NCBI RefSeq assembly: GCF_000499845.2
Contig: NC_023758.2
Span: forward strand, 19,420,034-19,484,033
Source: Phaseolus vulgaris
Taxonomy: Eukaryota; Streptophyta; Magnoliopsida; Fabales; Fabaceae
Reading direction: 5' to 3'
Length of the DNA: 64,000 bases
Shown here in pieces: positions 23,147-34,925 of this stretch. The position numbers and the translations under genes were made by a program. Every line of letters starts with the position of its first letter. The stretch's first letter is position 1. Below the pieces are notes generated by a model. It was not told the DNA's origin. It ran no database searches and worked only from the letters and a program-made list of their open reading frames with translations.

Positions 23147-24509
23147 AAAGGATGTAGGAAGGAAGAGAAATGAAGAGTGAGAAAAAAGAAAAGAGTTTAC
23201 GACGCTTATAAAGCAGCTGATAACTCCGATGTGGCGTTTAATCCGTCAAGATTAAACACTTTTTAATTATAATTATTTTTTGATGGATTTAGTTAATTAT
23301 TCCAATTTTAAAATGACGAGTAAATGTTAAATGATGAAATTGAAGGTTTTAATTTTTGGTAATTGAATGGTGGCGTTGGCGTTACGATGAGATGGAAGAG
23401 TGCAGAAAAAAAAAGGTAGAAAATGAAAGAAATAATAATTTATTTTATTTATTTACATTGGTCCTTTCAATTCGAAACATCCAACTCACCCTCCTGACTG
23501 CACCTGCTAATCCAACTACAACAACGACATCTCAATTTTCTGACATTCACTAAAATAATAATACGATTTGTATTGATTCATTTTTAGGTTAAATGTACTT
23601 ATATAATCCCAATAAACACTTCTTTTTCAGTCTCTCACTTATAATTGTAACTAACTATTTTAAAGATTGTTGAATTATTATTTAATTTTAATATTCTTAA
23701 GTTGTTGTGAAATTTAATATAGAAAACTATGATTGTAAGAAATGGTTTGATGATTAAGAAAAATAAGAGGGTCCATGTTTGAATTCAAAAAGAGAAAGAA
23801 AAACCAACAGGTAAGTACCACTTTTATTCAAATGAAATTTGAATGATTGAAATAACTTTTCAACCATATAGCAAATAAGAGCAAACGGTTAATTTGAAAA
23901 GGAAAAGTAGAAGAAAATATGTCACCAAAGGATGAAAACATCTTAACTTAGCAAATATATTTCCACACTGGTGAGAAACAAGAATATTATTCGACACTTG
24001 TTTACAATTAAAAGGAGATTGGTATATTTTTCTTTTAAAATCTGAACAATATGATTTCTTGAAGAATTTTTCTTTGGATTCTAGACAAGAAAAATTTTCA
24101 GGTTAGAGGTGATATATCATGATTAAATTACATTTGAAATTTAAAATGAGACTCTTATTTTTTTTTTTCTTAGTATTTTTTAAAAATAAAATAAAAACAA
24201 TAATAAAAGAGATATTAAAACTACAAGTTCTGTTACTATTAATTGTTCAACAAACTTTGTAATATAAATATCTCTTTCGACGAAAATAATCAACAAGAAT
24301 TACTTTTTTTATAGAGTAAAGTCTTGATAGAGTTACCTTCTTGTACATAATTTTTTTTTCATAAATAAAGTTTTTATTCTACAATTTGCATTACATAAAT
24401 GTTTACAGTAGATAATTATACAATTTTTTATCCGTAAAAAAATAATAAATAATTATACAATAATTGTATAAAGTTGACAAATTTACTAGAAAAAAAAATA
24501 ACTTCAACG
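23147..24509. other. AT-rich intergenic DNA upstream of VAMP72
   Basis: No coding frame with a known domain. A possible tRNA-derived SINE scrap is at about 23,735-23,800 (see findings). Confidence 0.55.
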
Positions 24510-26035
24510 TATAAGAGGTGAAGATGTTAGCTCTTCTCATGCAACAAAAATATGAGTTGGCATTGGGAGGAGAAGCAAAATTATGAGGTTATCTTAAATA
24601 TGAAAAAAAAATATGATACTTAAGAAGGTGCATGACATAATACTATTATCTCTAGGTGATGAAGTTTTAAGAGAAATCTCTAATAATTGACAAACTACTA
24701 GAGTATAAGTACATGATAAAATTATTTATAATTATCGTTACTTATAGAAACATTTATATACCATGTAAACGCATAACGTGACTTCATTCATAAATATATT
24801 GATAATTTCAACCTTAAAAAATCTTAGTTTAAAAGCATTGATATTGTGATGGATAACAATGACCAAACTATTTTCCTTCTAAGTGTTTTGCCTAAGATTT
24901 TATGATTGTTTTGTAATAATTTTTAGTAGAAGTGTATTGTTCATGGAGGAAGTGAAAACGGATTTATAATCTTGAGGATTGAAAAAACAAATTATCAAAA
25001 GGCATTAACTCAAGTGAGGATTGAAAAAATGAATTACCGAAAGGCATTAACTCAAGTAGGGATTGAAAAAACGAATTACCAAAAGACATTAGCTTAACTA
25101 AGGATAGAATGGAAGAAATGAAGAGAAGCTTCCAAAGAAGTTGCAATAAATCACATCAAAAAATGAAAATAACAGATGTTATAATTTTCAAAGAGAAAGA
25201 TATTGAAAGAGAAACTACCTAAAACTCAAGAAAGACAAAATAAGTACTTCAAAGTTTGGTGGAACAATTGTGGCATTAAAAGAATCAGATGTTGGAAATA
25301 TTTTATTTATCCCATCCAATATTAATCACAATGCCTTGATTCTTGATTCACTATGTACTTTCCATCCAAACTAAGATTGACCATGTTTCAAGAGATTAAT
25401 GATGGTAAAGTTCTAATGGGAAATGATGGCACTTGTAGCATAGTTGGAAAAAGTACCATGCAAATTATTATGAGTGATGGTTTTGAAAGAATATTAACTA
25501 ATGTGAGGTATGTTGCTAAACTTCTCAAGAATTTAGTTTAATTAAGAACTTTAGACTTTCTTAGTTGTACATATCAATTTGATGGTAGAGTCTTAAAAGT
25601 ACCTTATTAGTTATGAAGGGTAAATTGAAAAGTGGACTTTATTTCTTATAAAGAAATACAATGACAGGTGTAGTTGTAATATCTTTTATTTCAAATATTG
25701 ACCAAACTCACTTATGGCATATGAGGTTAGGTCATATGAATGAGCTTAGTAAGAAGGTCTTGTTTGGTGGACATCTATGAAGCTAGATTTTTGTGAGCAT
25801 TGTGTTTATGAAAAGTGATGTAGAGTAAAGTTTAGCTCAAGATCTCAAAAATATGAAGACTCTTGATTATATCCATTCATACTTGTGGGGCCTATTAGAT
25901 GTTCATTTTCATAGTGGAGCAAAGTACATGTTAACTTTTATTGATGACTATTCATGAAAAGTTTGGATCTATGTCTTAAAACAAAAAAAGTGGTATATTT
26001 TTCTAGTTCAAACCATGAAAATCTCTAGTGAAAAA
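24510..26035 (+). pseudogene. Ty1/copia gag-protease-integrase relic
   Basis: The blocks run in the right order on the plus strand but with many stops and shifts. Gag: LALLMQQKYELALGGEAKL (24,520) and ILLSLGDEVLREIS (24,640). Post-protease region: GKVLMGNDGTCSIVGKST and LTNVRYVAKLLKNL (25,400-25,540). Pre-integrase: LWHMRLGHMNELSKK (25,712), with an F-C-E-H-C-V zinc pair near 25,790. Integrase: FIDDYS (25,940) and KVWIYVLKQK. RT and RNase H are absent because the sequence runs into a copia-type LTR at 26,036. A 42-base minisatellite sits in the middle. Confidence 0.75.
24974..25099. repeat. Minisatellite, three copies of 42 bases
   Basis: The units start at 24,974, 25,016 and 25,058 and share GGATTGAAAAAA..GAATTA and AGGCATTAACTCAAGT. 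The period is exactly 14 codons, so the minus strand reads as a peptide repeat (ELMPFGNSFFQS), but no gene is evident there. Confidence 0.8.
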
Positions 26036-27480
26036 TGTTGAGATCTTGGACGATCTAGACTATCTTCTTACATAATTTGTTAAGCCCCTAGACTGTCTAT
26101 TGAACCATTAGACGGTCTGATGACCAAAATATCATATGTGAAATTTGTGTTCTTATGTTTTAATGATAACAAAAACTAACAAAAAAGTTAAATCTAATCC
26201 ACAAAACATGCATTGTATTTGTTAAGGCCATGAACAGTCTAAAATATTATAGACATCCTGTTGAGACACTAAACAATCTATGACCCGCTAGGCAGCTTGG
26301 TCACCTAAAGATTATATGAGAACTTTATGTTTTGATGATTACAAAAAGAACCTAAATGGTTTATTTAATTCTAACAATGATTTGCACAGTTGCAGTATAC
26401 AGTAGACCCTTGAGCATTTACAGTTTTATTCATGCTAGATGGTCTGATGAACGTGATGATCGAGTAACAGAGGTTTTTTATTATAACAATTAAAATGAAT
26501 CTTCTGAATACAAATATATACTAAAAATGTGTTCAACCACAGAGATGTTATACTAAAAAACGAAAAGATTTCAATTTGTGTATTTTGTGTGGAATGACTA
26601 TATTTGACCATGTTTTTGTATATCTCTAAAATCTACCCCTTCCTAAACAGATTTGTCCAAATTAAGTCTTTGAAAATCTCAAGTACTCTATTTTTTATGT
26701 CATGTATTATCTAGTACGAAAATATTTTTTGATTATGTTTTGATTTGTTTTTAGTAACCCATATTGCAAATAATTTTGAATTAGTTTCTTAAACACATTT
26801 TAAGAAAAACAAATTAAAATATTACAAATCCAAGCTTTCTTTTTGAGTGTCTAACACGAAAAAGGTAAAGATATGAAACTTAACCAATTCAAGTATCAAA
26901 GAATAGATTTGAAAAGCTATATAAAGGAATTAAAGGTGAAGAAGGAAGGCAAGCCAAGCCAAACAATTCAAGTTATTAGTGATCTTGTTGAGAATACAAA
27001 AGTTGTTGCAGTGTCTAGTCTTTTGGGTTGTGTGCGAAACCATTGTAATTTTTCACTTTATAAACTTATACCCGTGTGGGCTTTCTTTGTGCTTTCTCTA
27101 TGAGTGTTCTTTGTTTTCTTTTAATAGTTTTTAATCTCAAAAGGAGGTTAAGAAGGTGTAATCTAGAAAGGTACGAATACTCGTTGTAACCTAGAGAGGG
27201 GAGAATGCTCATTGTAACTTGAAGAGGTGGGAATACTTGTTTTTACAAAATTGTGTTGATAGTGGAAGCTATTAAGCAGTTGTTTAAGGCGAATGGATGT
27301 AATCCGAGTTTGGATGAACCAAAATAAGTTTTTGGGTCTAACCTCTCGTTACTTTTGTTGTTGCTTGTGTTTTGATTCTTGTTGTTATACGATTAGTTAG
27401 GCGGTCATACAAAAATGTCTCTCTAAACGATCTCTTAGATGATCCAGTAGACAGTCTACTAGACAGTCTAATTTGTTTTA
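26036..27480 (+). repeat. Copia-type (Sirevirus-like) LTR, right end unclear
   Basis: Starts TGTTGAGATC and has TATATAAA at 26,918-26,925. It carries the stretch GGATGTAATCCGAGTTTGGATGAACC (in part), which parallels GGATGTAGCTCTGTATAAGTGAACC (in part) of the solo LTR at 7977. It holds many degenerate TAGACNGTCTA palindromes (26,050-26,450 and 27,430-27,475). The right border lies somewhere before the gypsy protease at 27,483. No target duplication could be settled, so whether it is solo or truncated is open. Confidence 0.5.
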
Positions 27481-27482
27481 TC

Positions 27483-28014
27483 CATTGTGAAAAGAGTATA
27501 AGGCTTGATCTACAACTAATACCTCATCCAAAACCTTACAAACTTCAATGGATAAATGAAGATGGGGAATTAACTGTAGATACACGAGTAAAAGTCCCTC
27601 TTTCTGTGGGAAATTATAAAGATGAAATTTTATGCGATGTAGTACCCACGGAAGCCTGTCACATCTTATTGGGAAGACCATGGCAATTTGATAAGAAAAT
27701 TATCCATAATGGTCTTACAAACGAGATTACTTTTACTCATAGGGAAAAGAAGTTTGTACTTTATCCTGTAACACCCTCACAAGTGATAAAGGACCAAGTA
27801 CAAATGAAACAAAAAAGAGAAAATGAGAAAAAGAAAAAAAGAAAAAAAAAAAGAAAAAATCAAGAAAAAGCCCTTAGGGACAATGCTGAGGCATGGGAGA
27901 AGATTATTCCTTCCCACGAGGTCATTCTAATAGAAGAAACATTTAAAAAAAAAGTAAAGTTAAAAAAATACTTCTATCTGAACAACCTTCAAGCCTTCTT
28001 TTTTGTAAAGGAAC
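27483..28014 (+). pseudogene. Element D protease segment (Ty3/gypsy, chromovirus-like)
   Basis: Encodes HPKPYKLQWINEDGEL, KDEILCDVVP and HILLGRPWQF, the C-terminal half of a chromovirus-type protease, then a lysine-rich linker. The active-site part upstream is missing, cut at the copia-type LTR. It ends at the GGAAC target site (28,010-28,014), where a solo LTR inserted; the same reading resumes at 36,605. Confidence 0.75.
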
Positions 28015-28169
28015 TGATGTGAGTTGATTTTATGATTGATCATTTTTACGGTGACACTTTACTTAGATTTGGATTTTAGACAATTAGGGGTGATAACCTA
28101 AGAAAAATCCCCACTGGACATTAACTTAACCAAGTGGTTAAGTAGATGTGAAGGTTCATTTCACAAAGT
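28015..28169 (-). mobile_element. Solo LTR F, left part (minus orientation)
   Basis: The plus strand reads TGATGTGAGTTGATTTT..., the reverse complement of the end of the element E LTR (29,037 backwards), diverged. It is interrupted at 28,169 by element E and continues at 35,798. The outer ends are TG/CA, flanked by GGAAC at 28,010-28,014 and 36,605-36,609. Confidence 0.8.
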
Positions 28170-29037
28170 GATGAGGACCAAGGAAAGAGGGCGCCTGAGG
28201 CCCAAGCCCAAGCCTAATCTGAGGCTCAAACCCAACCCATGATCTCATCATCCACCATGTCTCAGAGGATTACTAGGAGCAGAGCACAAACATTAGGAGA
28301 TTAGCATCAATTGATGTCTCTTTTTGTAATTTCTTTAGAGTAGATTTAATAGAACATAAAAGGAAGGTGTGGATAAAAGTTTAGGGCCTATGAGAAGAAA
28401 TGGCAACAAGTCACACCTTCCATGTGACTCTCTTTTAGGCTCCATTTTGAATGGCTTTTCTTTTAAATTTCCCACCTTTTCTTTGGGTGAAATCTGGCCC
28501 CCTCACACTATAAATAAAGGTGTTTGGCTCATGTAATTTCAAGTTGAATGAACAGTAAAGTTACTATACACAAATTGTGTGAGATTAGTGAGACTTGTTT
28601 CTCTTAGCTTAGTCTTATCTTGTGAGTGTTTGGGAGCTCTCAAGTTGCGGCATCATCACTTATCTTGGAGCAAATTCACCATTCCAAGTGGCGTGATCTT
28701 CTTCCCAAGCTTTAACCACATAAGCTTTCCTTTCCTTCATCTTCCAATTCCATTTCAATTTCTAAATATGTCTTGTTCTTGTGTTCTTGTTTCTATTTGG
28801 TTCAATTGTTTTGATTAGTGTTCTTGTTTCCGCACCTTGTTTTGTCATTCATAATCACCTATAATTGTGTTTTTCCTTTGGTCTTATGGAAATGAACATT
28901 CACATCTACTTAACACTTGTTAAGTTAATGTCCAGTGGGAATTTTCCATAGACTTGTGACCTTAATTGTTTAATCAATCTCAATTCTAATTCTAAAAGTG
29001 TCACCTAAATGAATCAATCAAAAATCAACTTACATCA
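28170..29037 (+). repeat. Element E 5' LTR
   Basis: 868 bases. TATA box TATAAATA at 28,509-28,516. The 3' partner has TGTAAATA at the same place and is 72 bases longer, partly through a short tandem expansion near 35,505-35,580 (TTCAGTTCAATT units). Confidence 0.88.
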
Positions 29038-29039
29038 TG

Positions 29040-29057
29040 TGGTATCAAGAGTTATGG
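29040..29057 (+). other. Element E primer binding site
   Basis: TGGTATCAAGAGTTATGG, starting two bases after the 5' LTR, close to the complement of the plant initiator tRNA-Met 3' end (TGGTATCAGAGC). Confidence 0.8.
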
Positions 29058-29083
29058 TTGTGTTCATCTTTTTGAGTTGATTT

Positions 29084-30143
29084 TGTTAGAATATATGGTC
29101 TTAAACAAGAGGGGGGTGAATTGTTTAAAAGGAGTTTTTGAAAACTTGTTCAGGTTTAATGAAATTCTTTGTATAAATCTAGAGAAGGAATCAAATTAGC
29201 CAAGAACTCAAGCAATTATGCAGCAATACACCAAAAAACAATCGGTTGTTTATTCGAAACAATCGGTTGTTTATATCAGTTAAGCTTTAAACATAATTAA
29301 AAAGAGTTTAGCGTAAGAGAGAATCACACAAACAACTTATATTGGTTCACTCTTAAACCAAGAGCTACATCCAGTCCCCAGAATACCACTGGGTAATCCA
29401 CTAAGTAATCAAACCAGATTACAAAACACAAACCACCAAAGTAATGACCTTAAACCCTTCAAGAGTATTGATCTTGAACACCTCAAGAACACACAATACT
29501 CCTTGGCAACACAACACCAGAAATACAGTAGGTTTAGAAAGGATTACACCTGATCACAGTACAATCTGAATTATATACAATTGCAATCCTATTCCACTCT
29601 CTCTTGAAAATCCAAAGCTTGATGTGAATTTTGAAATCTTAAAATCAAATCTGTCAAACTGAATTTCTCAAAGTTGTTTTTCACTTATTTGAAACCATAA
29701 ACAAACCATTTATATTTTCCAAATATTGGTCAAAGCATTTAATGAAGGAGCATATTCAGTTAGAAAACATTTAAAACAGATTCACCATTCAAAATTGAAT
29801 TTTGTTAGGATTTTCAAAGAAAGAATCGGTTGAAACCACAAAACAATCGATTGTTTTGGTTTGACAGTTAAATCAACCAAATCAAAACAGTTTTCAACCA
29901 TTTTCAAAACTCCTAAGAGTAAAACAACCTGTTGATTCGATAAAACAACAGGTTGATTTTCACTTAGTTGGAAAAACACTTGATTTCAAAAAGGTTTTAA
30001 TTCACATCAGTTTTAGATTCAACAAAGGAGTGGATCACACTTTATTCTACCCAGATCCCACCCAAACACAACAGCAACACCAGTCTTTCATCAAACACCT
30101 TGGATTTGGATTCTTCAAAGCACATGATCACACTTGATCAACA
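29084..30143 (-). mobile_element. Solo LTR G, Sirevirus-like, inside element E leader
   Basis: The plus strand starts TGTTAGAATATATGGTC, passes CAAGAGGGGGGTGAATTG (reverse of a copia Sirevirus LTR end), and ends GATCAACA, so the LTR lies on the minus strand. Flanks GATTT (29,079-29,083) and TATTT (30,144-30,148) fit a target duplication with one change. It holds repeated AACAATCGGTTGTTT-like units and the palindrome AACAATCGATTGTT near 29,842. Confidence 0.75.
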
Positions 30144-31177
30144 TATTTGGCACTTTACATTCAAGCTATTTACATTCTAGCACCTTTAATTCTTGTCTTT
30201 AAAGTCAAGTACCTTTACTTTCTTGTTTTTAAATTCCAGCACCTTAAATTTATTTTTTAAGCCTTTCTTATATTCATAACATTTTTTTTTTTGAATATAT
30301 TCTTGTGATGTATGTAATTGATCTTGCTTTTTACTTTGAGTCATATTTTCATTAGTGTTCTAAGTGTCCTTAATTTGATTCTTCTTACTTGCTTTTAATT
30401 GTGAAGTTTACACATTAAGTAGAAACTTGTTTTAGTAGAAGTTGATGTTAAGTTCCAAACATATGATTTCAAGTGTTCAATTATATTGAATCCACCAAAA
30501 TTTTTGTGAAAATTGAATGTTCTTGAAAACTATGCATGATGCAAGCTATGTTTCTTCTTTGCCATAAGTCACTTTAGTATAAAAAAAATATACAAAACAA
30601 CAAGGTATTTACCAAAACAGAAACAATAATGTTTTGTGCTAGCAAAGTGACGTTAAAAACAGCAAAGCAATTGTTTCAAAAGGCATCTTGCTTATCTTTT
30701 GGTTAGGAAAAATCATTTTCACACTTATGGATTCAACTTGATTGGCAAATTGTTTTCAACTTTGTGGAATTTTTTATCCTTTTTCCTTAGCACTTTTCTA
30801 TTTACAAAGTTTCATAGTTAAAAGTTTAGTTAGTTTCTTAGAGTCTTTTTTTGTGTTTTTCTTGATTGTCTTCTATTTAAAGTTTTGTCACATTTCTTTT
30901 CCTTCAAATTTGGTTTAGCCTTTTCTTGTTTTAAGTTTTTCTTGTTTGTCTTTTCTTCTTTCCTCAAGTTTTGAGGTGAATTGCTTTGAGATAATGTTGA
31001 GGCTTTGTCCTTTTTCACTTGAAAGTTGCTCATACCACAAGAGAGACCTTGGTTAAGGAAAGAAAAATTTTCTTTGAGTGGTTGAGTGCTTTTCTTCATA
31101 TTTTGCACAAGATCTCCTTTGTTTTTAACTTGTTTTCTCTAATTGTTTGTTCTTTGTGTTTTGTGTTGTTTGCTATT
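30144..31177 (+). other. Element E leader
   Basis: Noncoding, AT-rich, between the solo LTR insertion and the gag start. A lysine-rich minus-strand frame at 30,830-31,108 is a by-product of T-rich sequence. Confidence 0.6.
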
Positions 31178-32375
31178 ATGGATCATCTTTCAAGTGGTGA
31201 ATCATCTAAGCCCCATTCTCCTAAAAAAGCTTTCCTTATTGGATAATTGAAGGAGGCTAAGCGCACCATTGCACAAAAAGAGGAAGAGTTGAGACAAATG
31301 GAGGAAAGACTCCAAAGGCTTGAATTGGCCTATGAAAGACCCCACCATGGAAGAAGACATCATCAAAGGCATGAATAAAGAAGTTCTCAAAATTATGGTG
31401 GACATGGAGAAGAAGCCGAATGGAGGATGCACAATTTTGAAGATAGGCGCCAACATGTGGCAAAGCCTTATTTACCATTTGTAAAATTGCCTAGTTTTAG
31501 TGGAGAGGGTGATCCCAATGTGTATTTAGGTTGGGAGGCTAAAGTAGAACAAATTGTTAATGTACATGAGGTCCAAAATGACCAAAGAGTTAGGTTAGCC
31601 TCCTTAGAATTTTTGGACTATGCCATGCAATGGTGGCACAAAACTCTCATGGACATTTGGGCTAAACAAGAGGCCAGTTGTGGTCTCTTGGTAGGATTTA
31701 AAGTTATGTATACGCGCTAGATTTGTGCCTCTACACTAGTTGGAGCTCTTGTTGAAGCTCCAACGGCTTCATCAAGGAACACAAAGTGTGGATGCTTATT
31801 TTAAAGAACTTGAAACAATTTTAATCAAGATTGACATGCATGAAAGTGAGGAATCAAAGATGGCTATATTTGTAAGTGGCCTAAGAAGGGATATCCAAGA
31901 TGTGGTAGAATTATATGAATATTCTTCTTTAGAAAAGTTGGTTCACCTTGCCATCAAGGTAGAATCCCAAATTTCAAAGAAAACTTCTTTTCAAAAATCT
32001 CACAATGATGGATTTTACCACTCTTCTTGGAAAAACAAAACTTCTTCAAATTTTCCCTCAAATTTTAAAGAGTCCACTTACAAACCTAGAGAGTCTAGAC
32101 CTTCACCTTCCACTCCTAAATCTCCAACTGAAACTTCAAGTAAAAAATGTTTTAAATGCTTAGGCTATGGTCACATTGCTTTTAATTGTCCTTCTAAACG
32201 CAATATGATGATGCATGATGGGGTACTTCTAAGTGATCATAGTTCTCAACACTCTAGGTCTCCCAAATTTTCTAGATCCCCAAGTGAGGAAGAGAGTGAG
32301 AGTCCATGTGAAGGCGACTTATTGGTGGTGAGACGTATGCTAGGCAAAGTTTTGAAACCCTTTGATGAAAGTTAA
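31178..32375 (+). pseudogene. Element E gag
   Basis: Starts MDHLSSGES at 31,178. The capsid shows FVKLPSFSGEGDPNVYLGWE, then VRLASLEFLDYAMQWW and VDAYFKELETI. A zinc knuckle, CFKCLGYGHIAFNC, lies near 32,150 (C-x2-C-x4-H-x4-C intact). Breaks: stops at about 31,244 and 31,375 and a frameshift near 31,720. Confidence 0.82.
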
Positions 32376-32542
32376 AGAGAAAACATTTTCCATATTAGAT
32401 GTCTCATTAATGATAAGTTGTGTTCTTTGATTATGGATGAGGGGAGTTGTCCGAATGTGGCAAGTACAAGAGTAGTAGATAAACTTGGATTGTCTACTAT
32501 CTTTCATGCAAAACCCTATAAGCTTAGATGAAGTATAGGCAT
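32376..32542 (+). pseudogene. Element E protease remnant and deletion junction
   Basis: A short protease start (LIMDEGSCPNV in place of D-S/T-G, then VDKLGLST and KPYKL) is joined directly to the middle of RT. Protease C-terminus and RT N-terminus are deleted. The junction carries AAGTATAGGCAT twice (32,531-32,542 and 32,550-32,561). Confidence 0.7.
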
Positions 32543-33619
32543 AACCATCAAGTATAGGCATCTCATTCCAAGATTAGATGACTTGTTGGATGAATTACAT
32601 GGGTCTAAAATATTTTCCAAATTTGATCTTAAGAATGATTATAACCAAATCCGGATTAAACCGGGGGATGAAAGGAAAATCGCCTCTAAGACCAAATTTG
32701 GTTTATATGAGTGGTTAGTCATGCCTTTTGGCTTGACTAATGCTCGTAGTACCTTCATGCGACTCATGCACCATGTTTTAAGACCTTTCATTGGCAAGTT
32801 TGTAGTGGTTTATTTTGATGACATTCTTATCTATAGCTTGTCTTTAGAAGATCATGAGAAGCATGTTAGGCAAGTGTTAGAAACCCTTAGGAAGGAGAGT
32901 TTGTATGCTAATTATGCTAATTGTATGTTTGCACTAGATCATATAAACTTCCTAGGGTTTGTTTTGAGTTCAAAAGGGGTGCATGTAGATCAAGAAAAGG
33001 TTGCAACAATTCAACATTGGCCAACACCCACCAATGTTAATGAGGTACGGAGTTTTCATGGACTTGCTAGTTTTTATAGGCAGTTTGTGCAAAACTTTAG
33101 TACCATTGCAGCACCTCTAAATGCCATAGTAAAGAAGGATGTGGTTTTTAAACGGGGACAAGAACAAAAAGAAGCTTTTGAAATTTTGAAAGAAAAATTG
33201 ACTAAGGCCCCAATTTTAGCCCTTCCTAACTTTACTAGACATTTGAAATAGAATGTGATGCCTCTAACATAGGCATTGGGGTTGTTCTCCTTCAAGAGGG
33301 CCACACCATAGCTTATTTTAGTGAGAAACTCAAAGAGAGTCATCTCAACTACTCCACCTATGATAAGGAACCTTATGCTCTTGTTAGAGCCTTGCAAAAT
33401 TGGCAACACTACCTTTTTTCAAAGGAGTTTGTGATACATAGTGATCATGAATCCCTTAAATATTTGAAAAGCCAAAGAAAGCTTAACAAGAGACATGCCA
33501 AGTGTGTGGAGTTCCTTGAGAAATTTCCTTATGTGATCAAACATAAGCAAGGTAAAATAAATGTGGTTGCGGATGCACTTTCAAGAAGATATACCTTGCT
33601 AAATATTTTGGATGTTTAA
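32543..33619 (+). pseudogene. Element E reverse transcriptase and RNase H
   Basis: RT from YRH(L)[13 protein letters not shown], with [24 protein letters not shown] and the catalytic YFDD (near 32,813). RNase H follows (ECDAS block, [18 protein letters not shown]). A frameshift near 33,245 splits RT from RNase H. The RT fingers are missing. Confidence 0.85.
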
Positions 33620-34925
33620 TTCTTAGGATTTGATCACATAAAGGAAATCTATAAAGATGACCTTGATTTCTCTCTTATCTATCAAGAGTGTTCCAAAGGA
33701 GGACTCAAAGACTTTTTCATACATGATGGTTTCGTTTTCAAAGGAAAAAGACTTTGTATTCCCCAAGGATCTTTAAGACAATCTCTTGTTAGAGAGGCAC
33801 ATGAGGGTGGGCTTATTTTCGGGTAGCTAGGACTTTAGATACATTGCATGAACATTTCTTTTGGCCCCACATGCGCAAATCCGTACATAGCTTCTGTGAT
33901 AAATGCATAGCATGTAGGAAGGCTAAATCTAAAGTGCAACCTCATGGTTTATATACCCCTCTTCCCATCCCTAATATACCTTGGGTAGATATTTCAATGG
34001 ATTTTATTCTAGGTCTTCCCAAGACATCTCGGGGTATGGATTCTATCTTTGTGGTAGTGGACCGTTTTTCTAAAATGGCTCACTTTATTCCATGCCACAA
34101 AGTATATGATGTTTGTTTTATTGCAAATCTTTTCTTTAAGGAAGTAGTTCGTTTGCATGGGATTCTTAGAAGTATTGTATCCGACAGAGATCCAAAGTTC
34201 TTAAGCCACTTTTGGAGGACTTTGTGGGGAAAAATTGGAACTAAACTCTTGTTTTCTACTACTTGTCATCCCCAAACTGATAGTCAAACTGAAGTGGTTA
34301 ATAGAACTTTGGGTCAAATGTTAAGATGCCTTATTTCCGAGAACCCAAGGGTGTGGAAACTTTACTACCTCATATTGAATTTGCCTATAATAGAGTAGTA
34401 AAGTCTACCACATCCCACACTCCTTTTGAGGTTGTTTATAGGTTCAATCCCCTCACACCTCTTTACCTTCTTCCAATTCCTGTACTTGATGAGGTGTTGT
34501 GCAAGAATGGTTTTGAAAAAGCTTCTTTTAATAAAGACTTGCACCATCACATCAAGCTGCAAATTAAAAGGAGAGTCGGCAACAACAAAAGGCACAAGGC
34601 ATTAATCTTTGAACCCAAGGATTAGGTTTGGCTACACTTGAGGAAGGATAGATTCCCTACTCAAAGGAAGTCCAAACTTATGCCACGCGGTGATGGACCT
34701 TTTCAGGTCATCAAGAGGATTAATGATAATGCCTATGAGTTAGATATGCCTGATACATACCTTGGTAGTCATTCTTTTAATATCAGTGATCTAACTCATT
34801 TCTCTACAGGTCTTCCAAATTTGTGGATGAATTCTCTCCCACCCAAGGAGCATGATGAGGACCAAGGAGAGAGGGCGCCTGAGGCCCTAGCCCAACAAGC
34901 CCAAGCCCAATCTGAGGCCTCATGA
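33620..34925 (+). pseudogene. Element E integrase with GPF-type end
   Basis: The zinc region keeps CDKCIAC. The core shows [13 protein letters not shown] (first Asp), SDRDPKF (second Asp) and the Glu in [10 protein letters not shown]. The C-terminal GPF module reads [19 protein letters not shown], then FNISDLTHF. Stops and shifts occur near 33,826, 34,340 and 34,623. The frame runs into the 3' LTR, as in other chromoviruses. No clear chromodomain is seen. Confidence 0.82.

Noticed and set aside
24974..25099. CRISPR-like array
   Set aside because: Units are contiguous with no unique spacers, there are only three, and the context is a plant copia relic.
27372..27482. N-terminal extension of the element D protease frame
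   Set aside because: This part lies in the copia-type LTR with its palindromes; the open frame across the junction is accidental.
30830..31108. Lysine-rich 92-codon minus-strand protein
   Set aside because: Low-complexity by-product of T-rich leader sequence in element E; no start context or homology.
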